In this document: positions 22,746 through 36,271 of the stretch, piece by piece
Layout of the letters: each line of letters opens with the position of its first letter
How positions within the stretch are numbered: position 1 is the first letter of the stretch
Source: Hedera helix
Lineage: Eukaryota > Streptophyta > Magnoliopsida > Apiales > Araliaceae
Assembly: GCA_947179155.2 (NCBI GenBank)
Contig: OX359286.1
Coordinates: forward strand, 16,808,413-16,872,412
Direction of reading: 5' to 3'
Length of the DNA: 64,000 bases
Translations under genes and position numbers: made by a program
Notes under the pieces: generated by a model
The model's database searches: none
Seen by the model: only the letters and a program-made list of their open reading frames with translations
Told to the model about the DNA's origin: nothing

Positions 22746-25589
22746 TGCGAGGACCCGAATTTTCGGGATTATTTTAATAATAATAAATAAGAATTTAATT
22801 GACAAAATTATCAAGGTTGTTTAAACTATTTATGATTTTACATGATTTAAAGTATGTGATGAGATTTAATTTGGTAAATTAAATTTGTTCAGAGATAGTG
22901 ATAAATTTTGTTAAGTAAATATAATTGAAAAGTAAATAAATTGTTTAAAAATAATTTATGAAGAATAAGAGACATTTCATGTAATTGTACAATTAAATTG
23001 TTGATATTTAAAATAATTATGGAGGTGCATAAATTGTTATGTAAATGGTGTTACGTGGTAATGTGATGTATATGAATTAAATATATATGTGCATGTTCAA
23101 TTGTTATATTGATAAATTTTATTGATTATGGAGATAAAGGGATTAATAATTAAATTAATCCAAATTTTAATGAAAAGCTAAAGTGGGAATTAGAAAATTA
23201 AAATTATTGATTATATAATTAATCAATAATTATGATGAAAGTTTAAAAAATTTAAGAGGAGAAAGTAATTATATAAATTATATAATAATAAATTATGTAA
23301 TTTATATAAGAAAATTTAAGTAAAATATTAATGAAATAATAATTATATAAATTATATAATTTATATAAGAGGATTCAATTAATTAAGGATGGAAGAAACA
23401 TTATATAAATTGTACAATATATTATTGTATAGTTTACATAAAGTGTAATGAGTAATGAAGAAAATAGAAAATAATGAGAGAGTTAATAAATGTATAATTA
23501 TTGATTATATAATTAATCGATAATTATGGAGAAATTTTGGAAATTATTTAAAAAGGAGAATATAATTATATAAATTATATAATAATAAATTATATAATTT
23601 ATATAAGAAAGTTAAAGTAAATAGTAAGGAAATAGTAATTATATAAATTATATAAAAATGATTATATAATTTATAGAAGAAAAATACATTAATTAAGAAA
23701 GGAAATATAATTGTACAAATGGTGCAATATTTTATTATATGATTTATATATAAAGTGTGTCAAATAGTAAAGAAATGGAAAATAAAAGAGGAGAATGAAT
23801 GTTTTAATTTATTAAATTTATGTTTATTGTATGATGAAATTGTTATAATTTTTATGGAAAATAATATTTTAGAAACGTAAACATGTTAATTAAACCTGTT
23901 GTCCAGGTAACGAAGTGAAAAAGTATAAAAATTTATTTTTATAAGTTGTATGTGTTATTTTATTAATTTTGAAGGTATAAATTACCTCATATAATTAATG
24001 CATGTCATTATGTGTGTACAAAAATTGTCAAGTAAAGTATCTGAAAAAGGTATAAATATTATTTATAAATTATTTTATGAATTTTGGTGAATTAAAATAA
24101 ATATTTTACATACATTATGTAAAATATTTATTACACGAAATAATTACGCAATGTATTAAATTCTTAATTGTGCATGTTGTTTTATCCGAAACAAAGTTAG
24201 TTGGGCAAGGCGGTGGAATTGTTTTGAGTTTCCAAAGTGGTTAATTTCCTTGTTATTAAAAAGGAAAAGAAATAAACAAACAAACACTCACACAAATCAT
24301 CTCATTTTCTCTCCATTTATTTTTTCTCCACCACTACCATTACTGTGACGCCCCCAAATACGGGTCCCTTGAATCTCGGGTTCGGTGCTCACTATTCATT
24401 ACTTAACAAACATTCATAAACTAAAACTTCAATAACTCGCGAAAAATATACATTATTTCATTACAAAACGTACCTTCAATTCCAGGTTCCACTAACCTTA
24501 ATACATCATCATTACCTTATAATATAAAAGGTTTACACATATAATATGAACTAATTATTTCTACTCGTTCATCTTTCCTTTGCCGTTGTACCCCTTAGAT
24601 GACTTGGCTTAACTGAAAATAGTTCATGATATAGCAAGGGTGAGCAACTACTTTGCTCAACAAGTTTAAATAAACAATAAAAGATATATCATAAATGAAA
24701 AAGATTTAGCTTTGGAAACTTCATCAATATACAATAATTGTGAAGACATGCAACTTTGAATAATAAAATTCAATTGATTTAACATACTACCTCATCATAC
24801 TGAAAGGGTCACAAAACCATGAACATACGTTTTGAGTATTTACAATACATTGTAGACAGAAGACTGTCAGTTCGTTTTGAATATTAACAATCATTTCAAT
24901 TGTAATATCCGGTGATGGGTACTCTAGGTGATCAGCCTATCGTACGTTTATAGAGTGCACAATATAACCATCCAGTTCGTTTTGATCGGGAATGTTTCAT
25001 CCGACCGTAAGCTTATCTGATTATAATACTTTGTTCATTTCAGCTTATTCCATCAGATTCCGCACCACAACAATATAGTTTGGACTAACTTCAACAATAT
25101 TCAGATTTATGAATTTAAAACGTACATGGTCTAGCCGAAACAATTGGCATAGAACCCTTACTTAGAACAGTTCATAACAAGAACAGTCATAATAACACAT
25201 GCAGTATCTAGCGGAAACAAATAGTATAGATATTTCTCTTTAAATAGTTCATATCGTGAACAGTCATGCAAATGCACATAAGTGCGATTGTCAATAATAA
25301 TATAGATATGAAATAATTCTTAATAATTATTTCATCATGCATTTTGAAATAAATTTCAACTTCTACATAAATAACTTGCCAAATAAATACAAGTTAAGGT
25401 TCAGAGAAACTTGCCTGTTCCACTGACTACCTCTATTCAACTTAAATTAACTTTCTTTGGATGGCCTAAATTAACTTCCTTTAGATGACCTAACATTCAA
25501 CAATATTGATCCTCCAATTAGCATAACACATACAGATTTATTTAACATTAATAAATTTATCTTATATGTCTTAAATCATCTAACTCTTA

Positions 25590-26530
25590 ATCAAAACCTT
25601 AAAACTCTTAATAATATTATCAATCATTTGATAATATTTTTAATCACATAACTATCACTTTATTACATCATAATATTATCAGCTTTGATAATATATAATC
25701 CTCAATTAAATATTATTAATCATTTAATAATATTTTCATTGTTTACGAATACCATTAATCATTTTAATAATATTTTATTCCCTCATTAATATTACAATTA
25801 TTTAGTAACATTTCAATCACATATTAACATTATTAATAATTTAATAATGTCTTACCCTTTCTAATAATATTATTTATTAAATAATATCTTCAATCACTTA
25901 TAAATATTATTAATTATTTAATAATATTTTACACTTCAAATAATATTATTAATCCTTTAATAATATTTTAACCATTTGTTAATATTATTAATCATTTAAT
26001 AATATTTTATTCTCTTATTAATATTATTAACCATTTAATAATATTTTAATCCTCTATTAATATTATTAATAATTTAATAATATTTTATTAACTTTCTAAT
26101 ATTATTATTCATTTAATAATATTTTAATCCTCTACTAATATTATTAATCCTTTAATAATATTTTATTAAATTTCTAATATTTTTATCCATTTAATAATAT
26201 TCTATTAATTTACTAATATTATTAATCATTTAATAATATTCTACTCACTTATTAATATTATTAACCATTTAATAATATTTTACCCACTTATTAATGTTAT
26301 TAACCATTTAATAATCTTTTAATCTCTCATTAATATTATTAATCATTTAATAATATTTTAATCTCTTACTAATATTATTAACCATTTAATAATATTTTAA
26401 CCACATATTAATATTATTAACCATTTAATAATATTTTATTCATTATATAATATTATTAATTATTTAATAATATTTTATTTATTATATAATATTATTACTC
26501 TTTTAATAATATTCTAATCACTTATTAATA
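25590..26530 (-). repeat. Long AT-rich array of inverted-repeat units in reverse LTR-C
   Basis: About two dozen units with AATATTATTAA-CCAT-TTAATAATATT cores, the complement of those at 15055-15560. It is nearly twice as long as the array in the other LTR-C copy, so array length varies between copies of one family. Confidence 0.9.
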
Positions 26531-26654
26531 AACTCCATATATTAGTTTATTATACAAACACACTCTTTTACACTTATATGAATTTAATTTTTCATAAAAA
26601 TTCGACTCGGACCGAACCGACCCGACCCGGACAACAAAACATCACTAAAAAAAA

Positions 26655-26760
26655 TCTGCGGGAGTGGCGAGGCCGCCCCGCAAGGTGGCGCGGCCGCCCC
26701 AGCCATGCAGCAAGTTTTCATTGTTTGGGCTGTCCGCCCTCCGACACTCCGATAGTCATA
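26655..26760 (-). repeat. GC-rich patch in reverse LTR-C
   Basis: The word GGCCGCCCC occurs twice (26671-26679 and 26692-26700), with the 8-bp palindrome GCGGCCGC at 26690-26697. It sits beside the CGACCCGACCCGG tract and the AT array, exactly as in the copy at 14757-14975, yet the two patches share almost no sequence. Confidence 0.75.
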
Positions 26761-27265
26761 ATTTCTTCATTTTAAAATATTTTGGGGTGATTCTTAAATC
26801 CATTCTCATTAGAATTTCTCCCTCTACAATTTATATTTATATGACAAATCCAAATTCCAAATGAAACTGGACTAAAAACTGCTCACAAGGACAAAGTGAA
26901 AACTGACTTCACAAATCCTTAGTTTTAATGGTTTAAACTTGAATAAAATAAACCCTACACATCCAAATGACACCAAATTAGTGTTGTTGTCTTCCTAACT
27001 TCTTGTTTTATAACATTTCATGGTTCGATCACATTTTTGAAAAAGTTTTGGCAAGAAATTTAAGATCGAACCATCTAGGGTTTTACCGGTAACACAGTAT
27101 GGATTTTTCTTACATTTATTTGCATACCACATATACCATAACATGATTTAAACACATCAAACTATGAATATACATATATAACATAGTTTAAGACTTCTAG
27201 ACCATCAAAACATGTTTTGATCGGTTAAAAATAGATTTTAACCGTTCAAAATCGATCTAGGCCAC

Positions 27266-28396
27266 TGATGTGATAAAAAAATAGTAACTGCAAGTGCACA
27301 GCATCAAATTAAAGAACGGACAAGTACAGGTCGAACCACAGAGACTAGTTAATTTCCAATGTATCCTTAATTTAAATTTTAGGCAAATTAGGAATAAAAA
27401 TTGTGAAGATAATTAATTAACTAACTAATGCAAATTAAAAATTAATAACGAAAACTAGTAATGAGAAAAACTACCTAGGAATCCGAATCCATTAAATACT
27501 AACATAATAATTAAATTCTTCCTTTCCTTAATTAATTTCTAATTATTTTTCCTTCCCTTTAAAAATAGTGATTCATATAATTAATATGGACAAGGATAGA
27601 TTATGAAAATTTAAGGATTAACTATAACTCATCAAAACTTCATTGAGCAAGCATGAATTATGAAAAACTCATATCTTACCAATAACCTATCAAAACCTCG
27701 CAATTAATTTAGAACCAAAACGAATTATGCGCAAAGGTAAAATTAAAGAAATAAACAATTAGACATTAATATAAAAATAGAAAGAATATATTAATATGCA
27801 ATATTTAATTTCATCTTCATCCTAGATATTAAAATTTTAGCTAGACATGAAATTTATAAAGTAATACTAATAATAATAACAATTGCATGAAAAAAGAACT
27901 AATTGAATAAGAATTAAAAAGAAACTTTTAATATTAAACTAATAAGGAATTGTTATAAAAAGTAACAAAAGCCTCCTTGATCATTCTTCCAAAAGCTGCC
28001 GCGGAACAAAAGAATGGAAAAACAATAAACGTAATACTCCCTGCTCCTTCCTACCGAAACTGCTAGAGAGAAAAAGAAGAAAAATAAAATCTGGCACTCC
28101 CCTTTTCTCTAAAATAAGACTTCTATTTATAGAGAAAATAAACTAAACCCTAATCTAATTTCCTTGTTGACTTCAACTTGTGCATGAGTTATCTTCAAAG
28201 AATCCTTTCCTTGCACACCTCTTAATTGTAGTCCAAATAAAAATCAACTAGGAAGCTTTTAGAAATCCTTTTTCAACTCAACTTTATTTATTTCTTTATT
28301 TCCTGCAAAACAAAATAAAACTAATTAATTAAATAAAATAAACAAATAAAATAATAAATATGGGAATATGAAATATGCAAAATGACGTGTTTATCA
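27266..28396 (-). mobile_element. Solo LTR-G-type element, reverse, nested in LTR-C
   Basis: A 1,131-bp insertion with TG/CA ends. It is flanked by GCCAC (27261-27265) and GTTAC (28397-28401), a 5-bp duplication decayed by two C-to-T changes. The flanks rejoin into the LTR-C sequence seen uninterrupted near 14400-14440. The left end has CTGCAAGTGCACAGC and GGTCGAACCACAGAG, the reversed Athila/Tat-type LTR end also seen at 11846. No coding sequence is seen. It is half the length of the other LTR-G, so it may be a related subfamily. Confidence 0.83.
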
Positions 28397-29724
28397 GTTA
28401 CAAAAATGAAATATAGGAAGGTTAGAGCACTTTTAAACCTTTGAGATTTGTGTGCTCTTCTTCTTATCCTACCAAAGTATGTGATGGTGCTACTTGACAT
28501 TCACCAAGCCCTTCTTGTAGAAATTTCTCACACTCACAAGTGTATTCTTTCTTGCACTCTTGGAAATGCTCTTTATTTTCTCTTTAGGAAATGCTACAAC
28601 GAACTAACCAACATAACAACTAAGAGTAGCACTCTATATATAGTACATTACTAATCCCTCATCAACCTACTAATCATCTTGTGTTGGTGAAATTAGGAGC
28701 TTAAGTGAGGTTACTATTGCTTGAATGACCAATTGGAATGACTAGGGTGGTTGGCCAACTATGGAAAGAAGTGTGGAAGAAGAAAAATTGCAAAATCAAG
28801 ACACCCATTTGTTATAGTATGAGATTAGACCTAGTTTAATACATCATTTAGACTTATAGTATAATCCATTGGGTCTATTACATAATCCAATTAGACTTGC
28901 TATTTAAAAGTAAATTGGTTACCAACTTAGCTTACAACACACTATCACTTATAAATTATTGGGTTTGTTTTAATAAAATCCTAACACATATTAATACAAG
29001 TACTTTAACTTGATTAAATTATTCCCTTGACTAACTCTTGTTATCAAATTGGGTTTATAATATCATTACTCATAAACATACAATTATTCCCACATTGGGT
29101 TATCTTAAATAATTCGCTTGTTTTTTCTTTCTCATTATTCATACAAGTAATTAACTTGTTCATTATAAATCTTCTTAATTGTCATACAAGGCTAACATTC
29201 AAGCTTTGTGATTTCATCACATAAGCTTCTCTTGCAATCTTTTTCCTTCTTTAGTTAATTAATTTAATTAACTAATTTATTACTTCTCATCATACAACTT
29301 AACACATACACACATACATCATACATCATATTTTCTTATGAAGATAATTAATAATAATAATAATAAAAAATTGGGTTCGTAATTTTCTCGATCATTACAA
29401 TTACCACCACCACCCGACCCCCATAGCCACCAAGAGAGAGAGAAATATTGGTGTCATCCAAGTGAGGAATAAGCTTCAAAGGAAGAATTGCAAGCTTAGG
29501 AAATGTATAAAATTTAATTATTTAATTTATTTTGGTATTATTAGTGATAAAATAATTTTGTGAAAAATTAGTAAATAATTAAGAAAATTATTTTATATAA
29601 TTTTGGGATGTGTATGTTTGGATTATATGATGTTTGGAGTATTTATGTGGTGAAAAAAAAATCAAAAATGGTGTTTTTGATTGGGGTTAGGCTACTGTCA
29701 ACAGAAGGAAGAAGAAAAAATTTA

Positions 29725-29910
29725 TGGTCGCCTGCACATTGCGTGCGACCAGATATTTTCGAAATCGGGGGTTAAAACGACAGCGTTTTGGAGAGTGGAA
29801 GGAAGGGAGCCGCGCCATGCGCGGCGACCAATTTTTTTCGGTAACCGCCAGGACAATCGACGCCGTTTGGCGTAGACAGAAGAAAGGGGCTCGCGCATTG
29901 CGCGGGCGCA
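29725..29910 (+). repeat. GC-rich patch with three hairpin units in LTR-B
   Basis: Three diverged units about 80 bp apart: GGTCGC...GCGACC (29726-29750), CCGCGC-CAT-GCGCGG (29810-29824) and CGCGC-ATT-GCGCG (29892-29904). Purine-rich AGAAGGAAG or GTGGAAGGAAGG words precede each hairpin. Stem sequences differ but stay complementary. Other LTR-B copies in the window lack this patch. Confidence 0.85.
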
Positions 29911-31238
29911 CTGCTGATTAATTACCAGCGTGCCCCCGACCTTTTAAAAAAATGCCGAGTGTGTCCTAGCCTTGGCAAATGACAAGCGTACCCCCTACCT
30001 TTTCCAGAAATTTCGATTTTTGTCCCTGAAGTTGTAGAAATTATGAAAATGTCATCAGAAATTATTTTTAATTAAAATAAATGTTTACAAATTATTTAAA
30101 AATTATAAAAAAAAATACTAAAAATATAGAAATGATATTTGGGCATTAAATTTAATATTTTTTCAAAAATATTAAATATTGGGGATTAATATTTAAATAT
30201 TTTAAATATTAATCTAGTAAGTTTAAAATTTAAAAAATTGTTAAATAAAATCCGGACAATCGAATACTCTAAATTTTATCTGACGAGCCAGGTCGTCCAC
30301 ATTGAATGTGTTTTATATTAATTAAATTAATATATTAGACTGCTAATCAACTATTATTTAATTGATTTACTATAGGTCGTCCAAGAAAAGGATTATTAGC
30401 CATTAATTTAATAATCGGACACCGAGGCAAGTTCTTCAGTACTTGATGTTAATTGGTTATCTGAACTTTTATTCAAATGCATGTAAAATTATGTGTTATG
30501 TGATCTATTGTTGATATGATCGTGATGTGCATTTAGTACAATTATGTGACTATATGTGAAATTGTTCAATGTTTTCCTTAGGTAATTATTAATCTGAAAT
30601 AGATATGATGTACGTGAGAGATATTGCCTTAGTAGAAGCATAACACATGATGTATGACACACACAGATCATGTTATATTATGTGTTATGCGCACACTGTT
30701 GAACTTGCTAAGCCGTTGTGCTCATTCTTGCATAATATAAATTTTGCAGGTAGAAATGAAACTTCAGGAGTATTAAATCATTAGAGATTATGTGCGACAT
30801 CAGGGAAAGTTGCAAATGTAATTTCTGTATATATTTTATTTGTATATAGAAACTGGATATGGTTAAATTAGTGAAATGAGTGATTATAATCCATGAGATT
30901 TATATATGTCGGACGTTAATTGGATAAATAAGGCTTATATATGTATTTTTTTGATTATTCAAGAATACTTATCATGAAAGAAAAGAAAAAGTAAAGGTTG
31001 TGATCCAGGGACTAGGATTGAGATGTAAGGATTTTAAATGTCCAAATATTTTAATACAATGATTGAAAAATAAAATTATACCGAAAAATTTGATAATTGA
31101 AAATTTAATGTCAATTAATGGATTAAATAAGGTGATTAAATATTTATTAACGGACCAAAATTTAGACGTTAAGGAAATAATGTATAATAAATATAAAATT
31201 TAAGATAATAAGGTTCGTCGAATTTCGGGGTTGTTACA

Positions 31239-31515
31239 GGATCTATTCTTGGCAGCAGCCCTACCTTTCTTGACCAAGTCCTCAACCTGCCATTGCTAAC
31301 ACATCCCAGCCTAGATATTATATGTGCACCACAAGGGGCCGTACTCGTGCATATACTCCTCAGCCTTCCTAAGATGATCTATGTCAGCATTATAGAATGT
31401 TTTTTCCTGTTCATTCTTTAGATTGTCCTTTGTAGGCACAACACACTTATGCTAAAATTAATGTCTGTGTAGCAACAACATGTACCTCAGTCCACTTGTA
31501 CCTTTTCTCAAATAA
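31239..31515 (-). pseudogene. Transposase-like gene fragment, central part
   Basis: Minus-strand codons read FEKRYKWTEVHVVATQTLIL, then LKNEQEKTFYNADIDHLRKA, EEYMHEYGPLWCTY, two stops, and QWQVEDLVKKGRAAAKNRS, which runs into the fragment left of LTR-B. The WTEVHVV and KNR...YKG spacing is reminiscent of plant transposases of the Ptta/En-Spm group. The nearby CACTA terminus and acidic ORF fit that. Family assignment is tentative. Confidence 0.5.
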
Positions 31516-32146
31516 AATATAATAATAACATTAAAACAGTTGTAATATAATCCTATAATATTAAACATTAGTTCATTTAAATATCTATAATTTACCAAAA
31601 TATAATACCTGAAACTCTTACCAAATTGTCTCCTTGTGGATGAGAGGTGTGCTGGCCCACATAATAGCCAGTGTAGGCTAGTTTTGTAAGCATAATAGTG
31701 AAATACAGTTCACAACCCTAATATCTGTAAAATCACTAAAATATAAAATAATTTACATTAGTATCTATAACAATGTTAATATCAATTAATTATAGTATAT
31801 CTTAGATAACTTATGTTGTGTCCAAATCAAGTCGAACTTGTGATAGAATGCGATCCTCCAAATTAGTTAGGGCCTTTAGGATATGATTAGGACCCCGACC
31901 TAAGCCGCACTTTCTAGGCGTTGCTGAAGAAGACATCTATACGTAAAAAATAACATATTAATATGAGATATATGATAATAATTAAGCAAAAAAAATGACA
32001 ACTCAATACTAACATGTAATGGTTTGAAATGGTTAAGTACTACGACTAAAAGTGAAATGTACATAAATATGACAAGTATATATAAAATATGTATATAACT
32101 CTACATACTACAAGTAAAACTAAACATATTGTTATTCCTAGAGGCA
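31516..32146 (-). pseudogene. Upstream exons of the transposase-like gene (possible)
   Basis: A short minus-strand frame starts at ATG 31934-31936. It runs 41 codons, with MSSSATPRKCGLGRGPNHIL and LTNLEDRILSQV, to a stop at 31811-31813. A second open block at about 31625-31720 (AYTGYYVGQHTSHPQGDN) is bordered by an AG and a GTAAGAG that could be splice sites. The GRGPN start is the kind seen at the head of plant transposase-associated proteins. The rest, to 32146, is AT-rich with nothing recognised. Confidence 0.35.
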
Positions 32147-33300
32147 CACATATGATCTAGAAGAAGGGGGTTGAATAGATCATTATACATCATTGTATAC
32201 TTTTTCTTTTTAACATATTTACCAAATATTATTGCAATTGAATAACACAGCGGAATTAATTATTTGGTAAAGCCCCTTTCATTCTGATCCTTGAAAGTTA
32301 AACACGTTGTTCTGTTTTTAGTTTACTAATGGAAAGATATTGCAATAAGTAATCTTGCAGTAAAGTAGTTATAACAATTATGTAAAATACAATAAAGATC
32401 ATGAAAGTAGTAAAAGACAATGAGATACAAGGATTTTAAAGAGATTTAGAGCCTAAATTACTCCTAATCCTTTCTTCTACTCCACTGAGCAGTGTTATTC
32501 CATTATAGGATTAATGGTTCATCTGAACCTTACAACTGGACACTCAGTCTTTCCCACACAGGGTCTGATTAATTAATTTGAATCAAGCGAGCCACCAAAA
32601 CACAGGGTCTGATTCCTTTAAATTATGCAAGTAATCTAAACTCGTTTTCTTGTTCCACACAGGGTATGATACTCTTCGAATTAGATGAGCCATCTAAACC
32701 CATATTTTTACTGTTGTTGATGTTTAGGGTGATCCTAAGTTGACATTAAGCTCTATTCTAAAGAACTTAGTAACTACAACTTCATCGATCTTTTCTCTTC
32801 TAGAACTCTCAGCATATTTTTCTCTGTTTTACTCTGGCTTTTATATGGCTGAAGTCATTCTCTGATCAATCCTCCAAAGTGTAGAGTAGCTTTGGGTTAA
32901 TGATGTCATCTCCCTGTCTTTGATCGATCCTCTCTTCGGTCTTTTATAGATAGCTCTTTTTCTCTATGTATTAACCAATCTATTGACCTTCTTGCGGTTT
33001 AAATCAAAAATTTATTTATAAATTTTCTTCTAAAAAATGCTCGTTTGGAAGTTACCGTTACATAATTGGTCTCTGCCTTAAAAGTCTTCTACTTTATGAT
33101 AGTGTCAGGCAGTCTACTGTAGTCACTGCGTCAGTCTGATGTGTATTGTGTGTGGTTAACAGACTTGGGTTTTCCAAATATAGATGTTGGAAACTCGACT
33201 AATCAGACATTCTTCTTTCTTCCAACACACTTCAAAAGATCTTCAAGATGAAGGTGTGTAAGAGAATCCTCTTTGTCAGAACGACTACTTGTTATGTTAG

Positions 33301-33644
33301 GAGTTTCACTCTACGAAATCATTCCTCATATATTTAGTTGAAATGAGTAGCTCTGTTTTCTTGCTCTGTACCTTCTATTGCCCAATACTCCTGAGGTATC
33401 CTTCTGTAATTCTGCAATCTGGCTCTCTATTTATAGTCGCTCCTTGATTTGCATTCAATTGTTCGAATTTGCGAGTTTCACTCTACGAAATCATTCCTCA
33501 TATATTCTATTGAAATGAGTAGCTCTGTTTTCTTACTCTGTACCTTCTGTTGCCCAATACTCCTGAGGTATCCTTCTGTAATTCTGTAATCTGGCTCTCT
33601 GTTTATAGTCGCTCCTTGATTTGCATTCAATTGTTCGACTTTGC
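33301..33644. repeat. 172-bp tandem duplication
   Basis: Two adjacent copies, 33301-33472 and 33473-33644, both starting GAGTTTCACTCTACGAAATC and ending TTCAATTGTTCGA(A/C)TTTGC, with only a handful of differences. A recent local duplication inside the unclassified repeat. Confidence 0.93.
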
Positions 33645-34764
33645 CAGATATACTTTAATTCATTCTGTACTCCTAGAGAACTAAGACTTCAACTCTACGA
33701 GCTTGAACCTTATGTCCAATTTAAGTTCTAGCTCATTTACCTGAGCCACCTTCTTCTTAAGGACACTTGTTGTTTACACTTGTTATTTGTAAGGATGTGG
33801 ACTTCATTATGTTTATCTCTGTTCGATGTACTTTTTTTTGCTATAGTGGATGTCATGTGTCCTCTTCACTTGATACACTAGTCGTTGCTGATTAGTGCTC
33901 TGATCCTTGTCTTTTTTGGCTAGTTTATTTTGGACTTCTTCTTGCTGGAGAATGCTTGATAAGGACATCTCAATCATCTGTCGTACGTCAGTGAGTCTTC
34001 TTCTTTATTTCATCTTTCCATGATAAAAGCTTCTTTTACGATTCTGTCATTTAGTGTTGTTTGACGTTCTGCCCTTTGTTATGTAGCACTAATGCAAATT
34101 AACAATGACGTGACTCTGTGTTCTGAAGTAGCTCGACGATCTTAAGTAGCTCAATGATATGATGACATTTAATAATGTTCCATTCTATGATCCTAAGCAT
34201 TTTGACTTGTTTTACACTTGTAAGTTTTTTGTCTTCACCCTACGACCAGAGCCTTTTATCTTTTCTCTGTAATATTGAACTGCTTGACTGAACTCTATGA
34301 ACTCTTCATATTTGTGTTGACCTTGTGGGATGACCTTTGTTCTTTGTTCTTGTTTATTCTCCTGCCTTGAAGTAAGTCTAATTTCTCCTTTTCTGTGCAT
34401 GAGCATTCTTCCTTGATGGTTTAATGCTCAGCTCAGAGTCTATTCTGATCTTCTGTTCTTAGTTTTCCATCTCCATTCCGTTCGATGATTTGCTATTCTC
34501 TGCACTCAACGATTCTGCTCTACTCTACTTTGCGATCTGCTCTATTTTGCACCCGACAATCTAAGAGTCAGAGATCGTAGAGTTAAGCTTAAGGTATCTC
34601 ACTCGACAATCCTGACTTAGTCTACGGTTTTGGTTTCTCTGCCGTTCACTTTACGTACTCCAAGTTCATTACTTTATGCTTTGCTTGATTCTGCTATTTT
34701 TATGTTCTGCTCGACTGATCTTCAGCCCTTCTGATATGCTCTTCAACGTAGTCTATTACATAAT

Positions 34765-34905
34765 TAGATCAACCTAACACATTTGATCCCTAACTAGTTT
34801 ATCTTTGTAATTTAGATCAACCTAACAAACTTGATTCCTAACTAGTCTATCTTTGTCATTTCGGATCAACCTAACAATTTTGATCCCTAAGTCATTTTAC
34901 AATAA
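34765..34905. repeat. 48-49-bp triplication
   Basis: GATCAACCTAAC starts at 34767, 34815 and 34864, each followed by TTGAT(C/T)CCTAA and, in the first two, CTAGT(T/C)TATCTTTGT. Confidence 0.9.
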
Positions 34906-35104
34906 TTATTCTTTTAAGGACTTTATGATATCAATCAAATGTTTATACATTTACATTTGTTCTTTTATAGTAGCATTAACACAGGTGTAAATGCATAAAC
35001 AAATAATTATTATTTTTTATTTGTTTAATACAAGTATACAACTTTATATTGCCATCATTAAATCCAAATAAGCTAACACATAAATGTACTAACACACACA
35101 TTTT

Positions 35105-35325
35105 AATAAAAATCACTGTCTGATTCAGAATTATTTTCAATAATATGTGGAGATTCATAACCATCTTCTTTTTCAGACTCAGTACCAGTGTCACTCAATA
35201 ATTCTTATTCCTCAATATCAGTGTCATCTAACTATTATACAGACTCAGGATCTAATTCATCATCATCTCCTCCACCCTTTAACTGGTTTACTTGATTGTT
35301 GTCCTCCATATGTAACGTCTCCTCT
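35105..35325 (-). pseudogene. Acidic ORF remnant, possibly CACTA-encoded
   Basis: On the minus strand an ATG near 35309 starts MEDNNQVNQLKGGGDDDELD. After three internal stops the frame continues with LLSDTGTESEKEDGYES and ends NNSESDSDFY before a TAA. Strongly acidic tails of this kind are found in plant transposon proteins, and the segment lies between the transposase-like exons and the CACTA terminus on the same strand. By composition alone it could be any acidic protein end. Confidence 0.35.
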
Positions 35326-36271
35326 TAGTAGAATTATCCGTTTACTAATTGGACACTACTGTGCACAAGAGTATGAATGATAACTTATCAATTTGCGGGT
35401 GGTCTATCTCTTTTCCTGATAGCACTAGGAGTGTATATACTTATATTATTTTCTATTATATTATTTTTTTATTTCAATTTTGTATAGTATATTTTATTAT
35501 AGTATATAATATAGTATGATATTTTAAATTAAATTAAATTCTTTTATTTTATTTTGTTATATTATAGTACATTACTTTTTATTTATTTTATTTAGTAGTG
35601 AAAAATTAGTAAATGCTACTTAGTTGATTTTTTGAAATTTTGTTTATTTTGATTTTTTAAGCTTTATTATATAAAATAATAAACTCATCAAGTTACTAGT
35701 ATTATATAACTAGAGCTAAATTACCACAACACAAATTTATACCCAATATCCACGCATAATAATCAATTTGATATGAACATAATAATTAATAGCTAAAATA
35801 CATGGCTGTAAACAAAAGTATTCTCTCATTTTCATTATATAGGTCATTTTAGAAGTTTTTTTCTTTCCAAAATATAAGATATTTTACATATATCTAGGGA
35901 AAACAATCTAATAATTTCATACTTTACCCTTAAAATTGGAGTAATTGAGAAAAAGGGGAAGATGAGTAATTAATTAGTGCATGAGTAGTAATGAAATTTT
36001 AAACCAACATTAATTACCTAACATTAATATTAATAAGATTTTTTAATATGGGTGATTATGTCTTAAACGACCTATTTAATGGAAAGGATGGAGTATATGC
36101 TAATTTTCCCAATTTTTCCAATTTCTCAATTTCCCTAACAAGTTCCCCAAATCTTCAAACCCTAACATCTCATTCCCATAATTATACAATTAACTGAATG
36201 TATACACTCCAAAATAATACATTCAAACATTTATATATTTAAAACTATACATTTATATTTAATTCAGAGAA
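35326..36271. other. AT-rich sequence without recognisable gene
   Basis: Very AT-rich; contains TATATTA-type runs (35440-35600) and short homopolymers. No coding frame, LTR end or tandem array was found. It ends at the insertion point of LTR-D and rejoins the sequence at 39670. Confidence 0.6.

Larger units (their letters stand above)
24344..29399 (-). mobile_element. Solo LTR-C, reverse, nested in LTR-B (carries LTR-G)
   Basis: Flanked by perfect TSDs ATTAC at 24339-24343 and 29400-29404. The forward strand reads TGTGACGCCCCC to CGATCATTACA. The complement therefore starts TGTAATGATCG, like the Gypsy-1 3' LTR at 11279. Shared landmarks are the hairpin motif (24641-24659), the AT array (25590-26530), the GGTCGGGT-like tract (about 26605-26630), the GC-rich patch (26655-26760) and CTATATATAG (28634-28643). 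Without the nested LTR-G it is about 3.9 kb. No coding sequence is seen. Confidence 0.93.
22746..31238 (+). mobile_element. LTR-B solo copy containing nested LTR-C and LTR-G
   Basis: The outer layer of a triple nest: it starts TGCGAGGACCCG (family TGTGAGG, T to C) and ends GGGGTTGTTACA. Perfect TSDs GGATC lie at 22741-22745 and 31239-31243. LTR-B sequence is 22746-24343 plus 29405-31238, about 3.4 kb. It is longer than the copy at 7118 because it keeps a GC-rich hairpin patch (29725-29910). The conserved hairpin motif is at 30709-30724, with TGAGC mutated to TAAGC. It split a minus-strand transposase-like gene. Confidence 0.93.
32147..34940. repeat. Unclassified repetitive segment
   Basis: It begins near GATCTAGAAGAAGGGGGTTG followed by AATAGATC. 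It is more T- and C-rich on the plus strand than its neighbours. It contains three decayed copies of an ACACAGGGTCTGAT-type unit (about 32555-32670), a 172-bp tandem duplication and a 49-bp triplication. No coding domain or LTR ends with a TSD were found. A truncated LTR-type element is possible. Confidence 0.45.

Noticed and set aside
29681..29921. Overlapping arginine-rich frames on both strands
   Set aside because: Produced by the GC-rich hairpin patch of LTR-B, where stop codons are rare.
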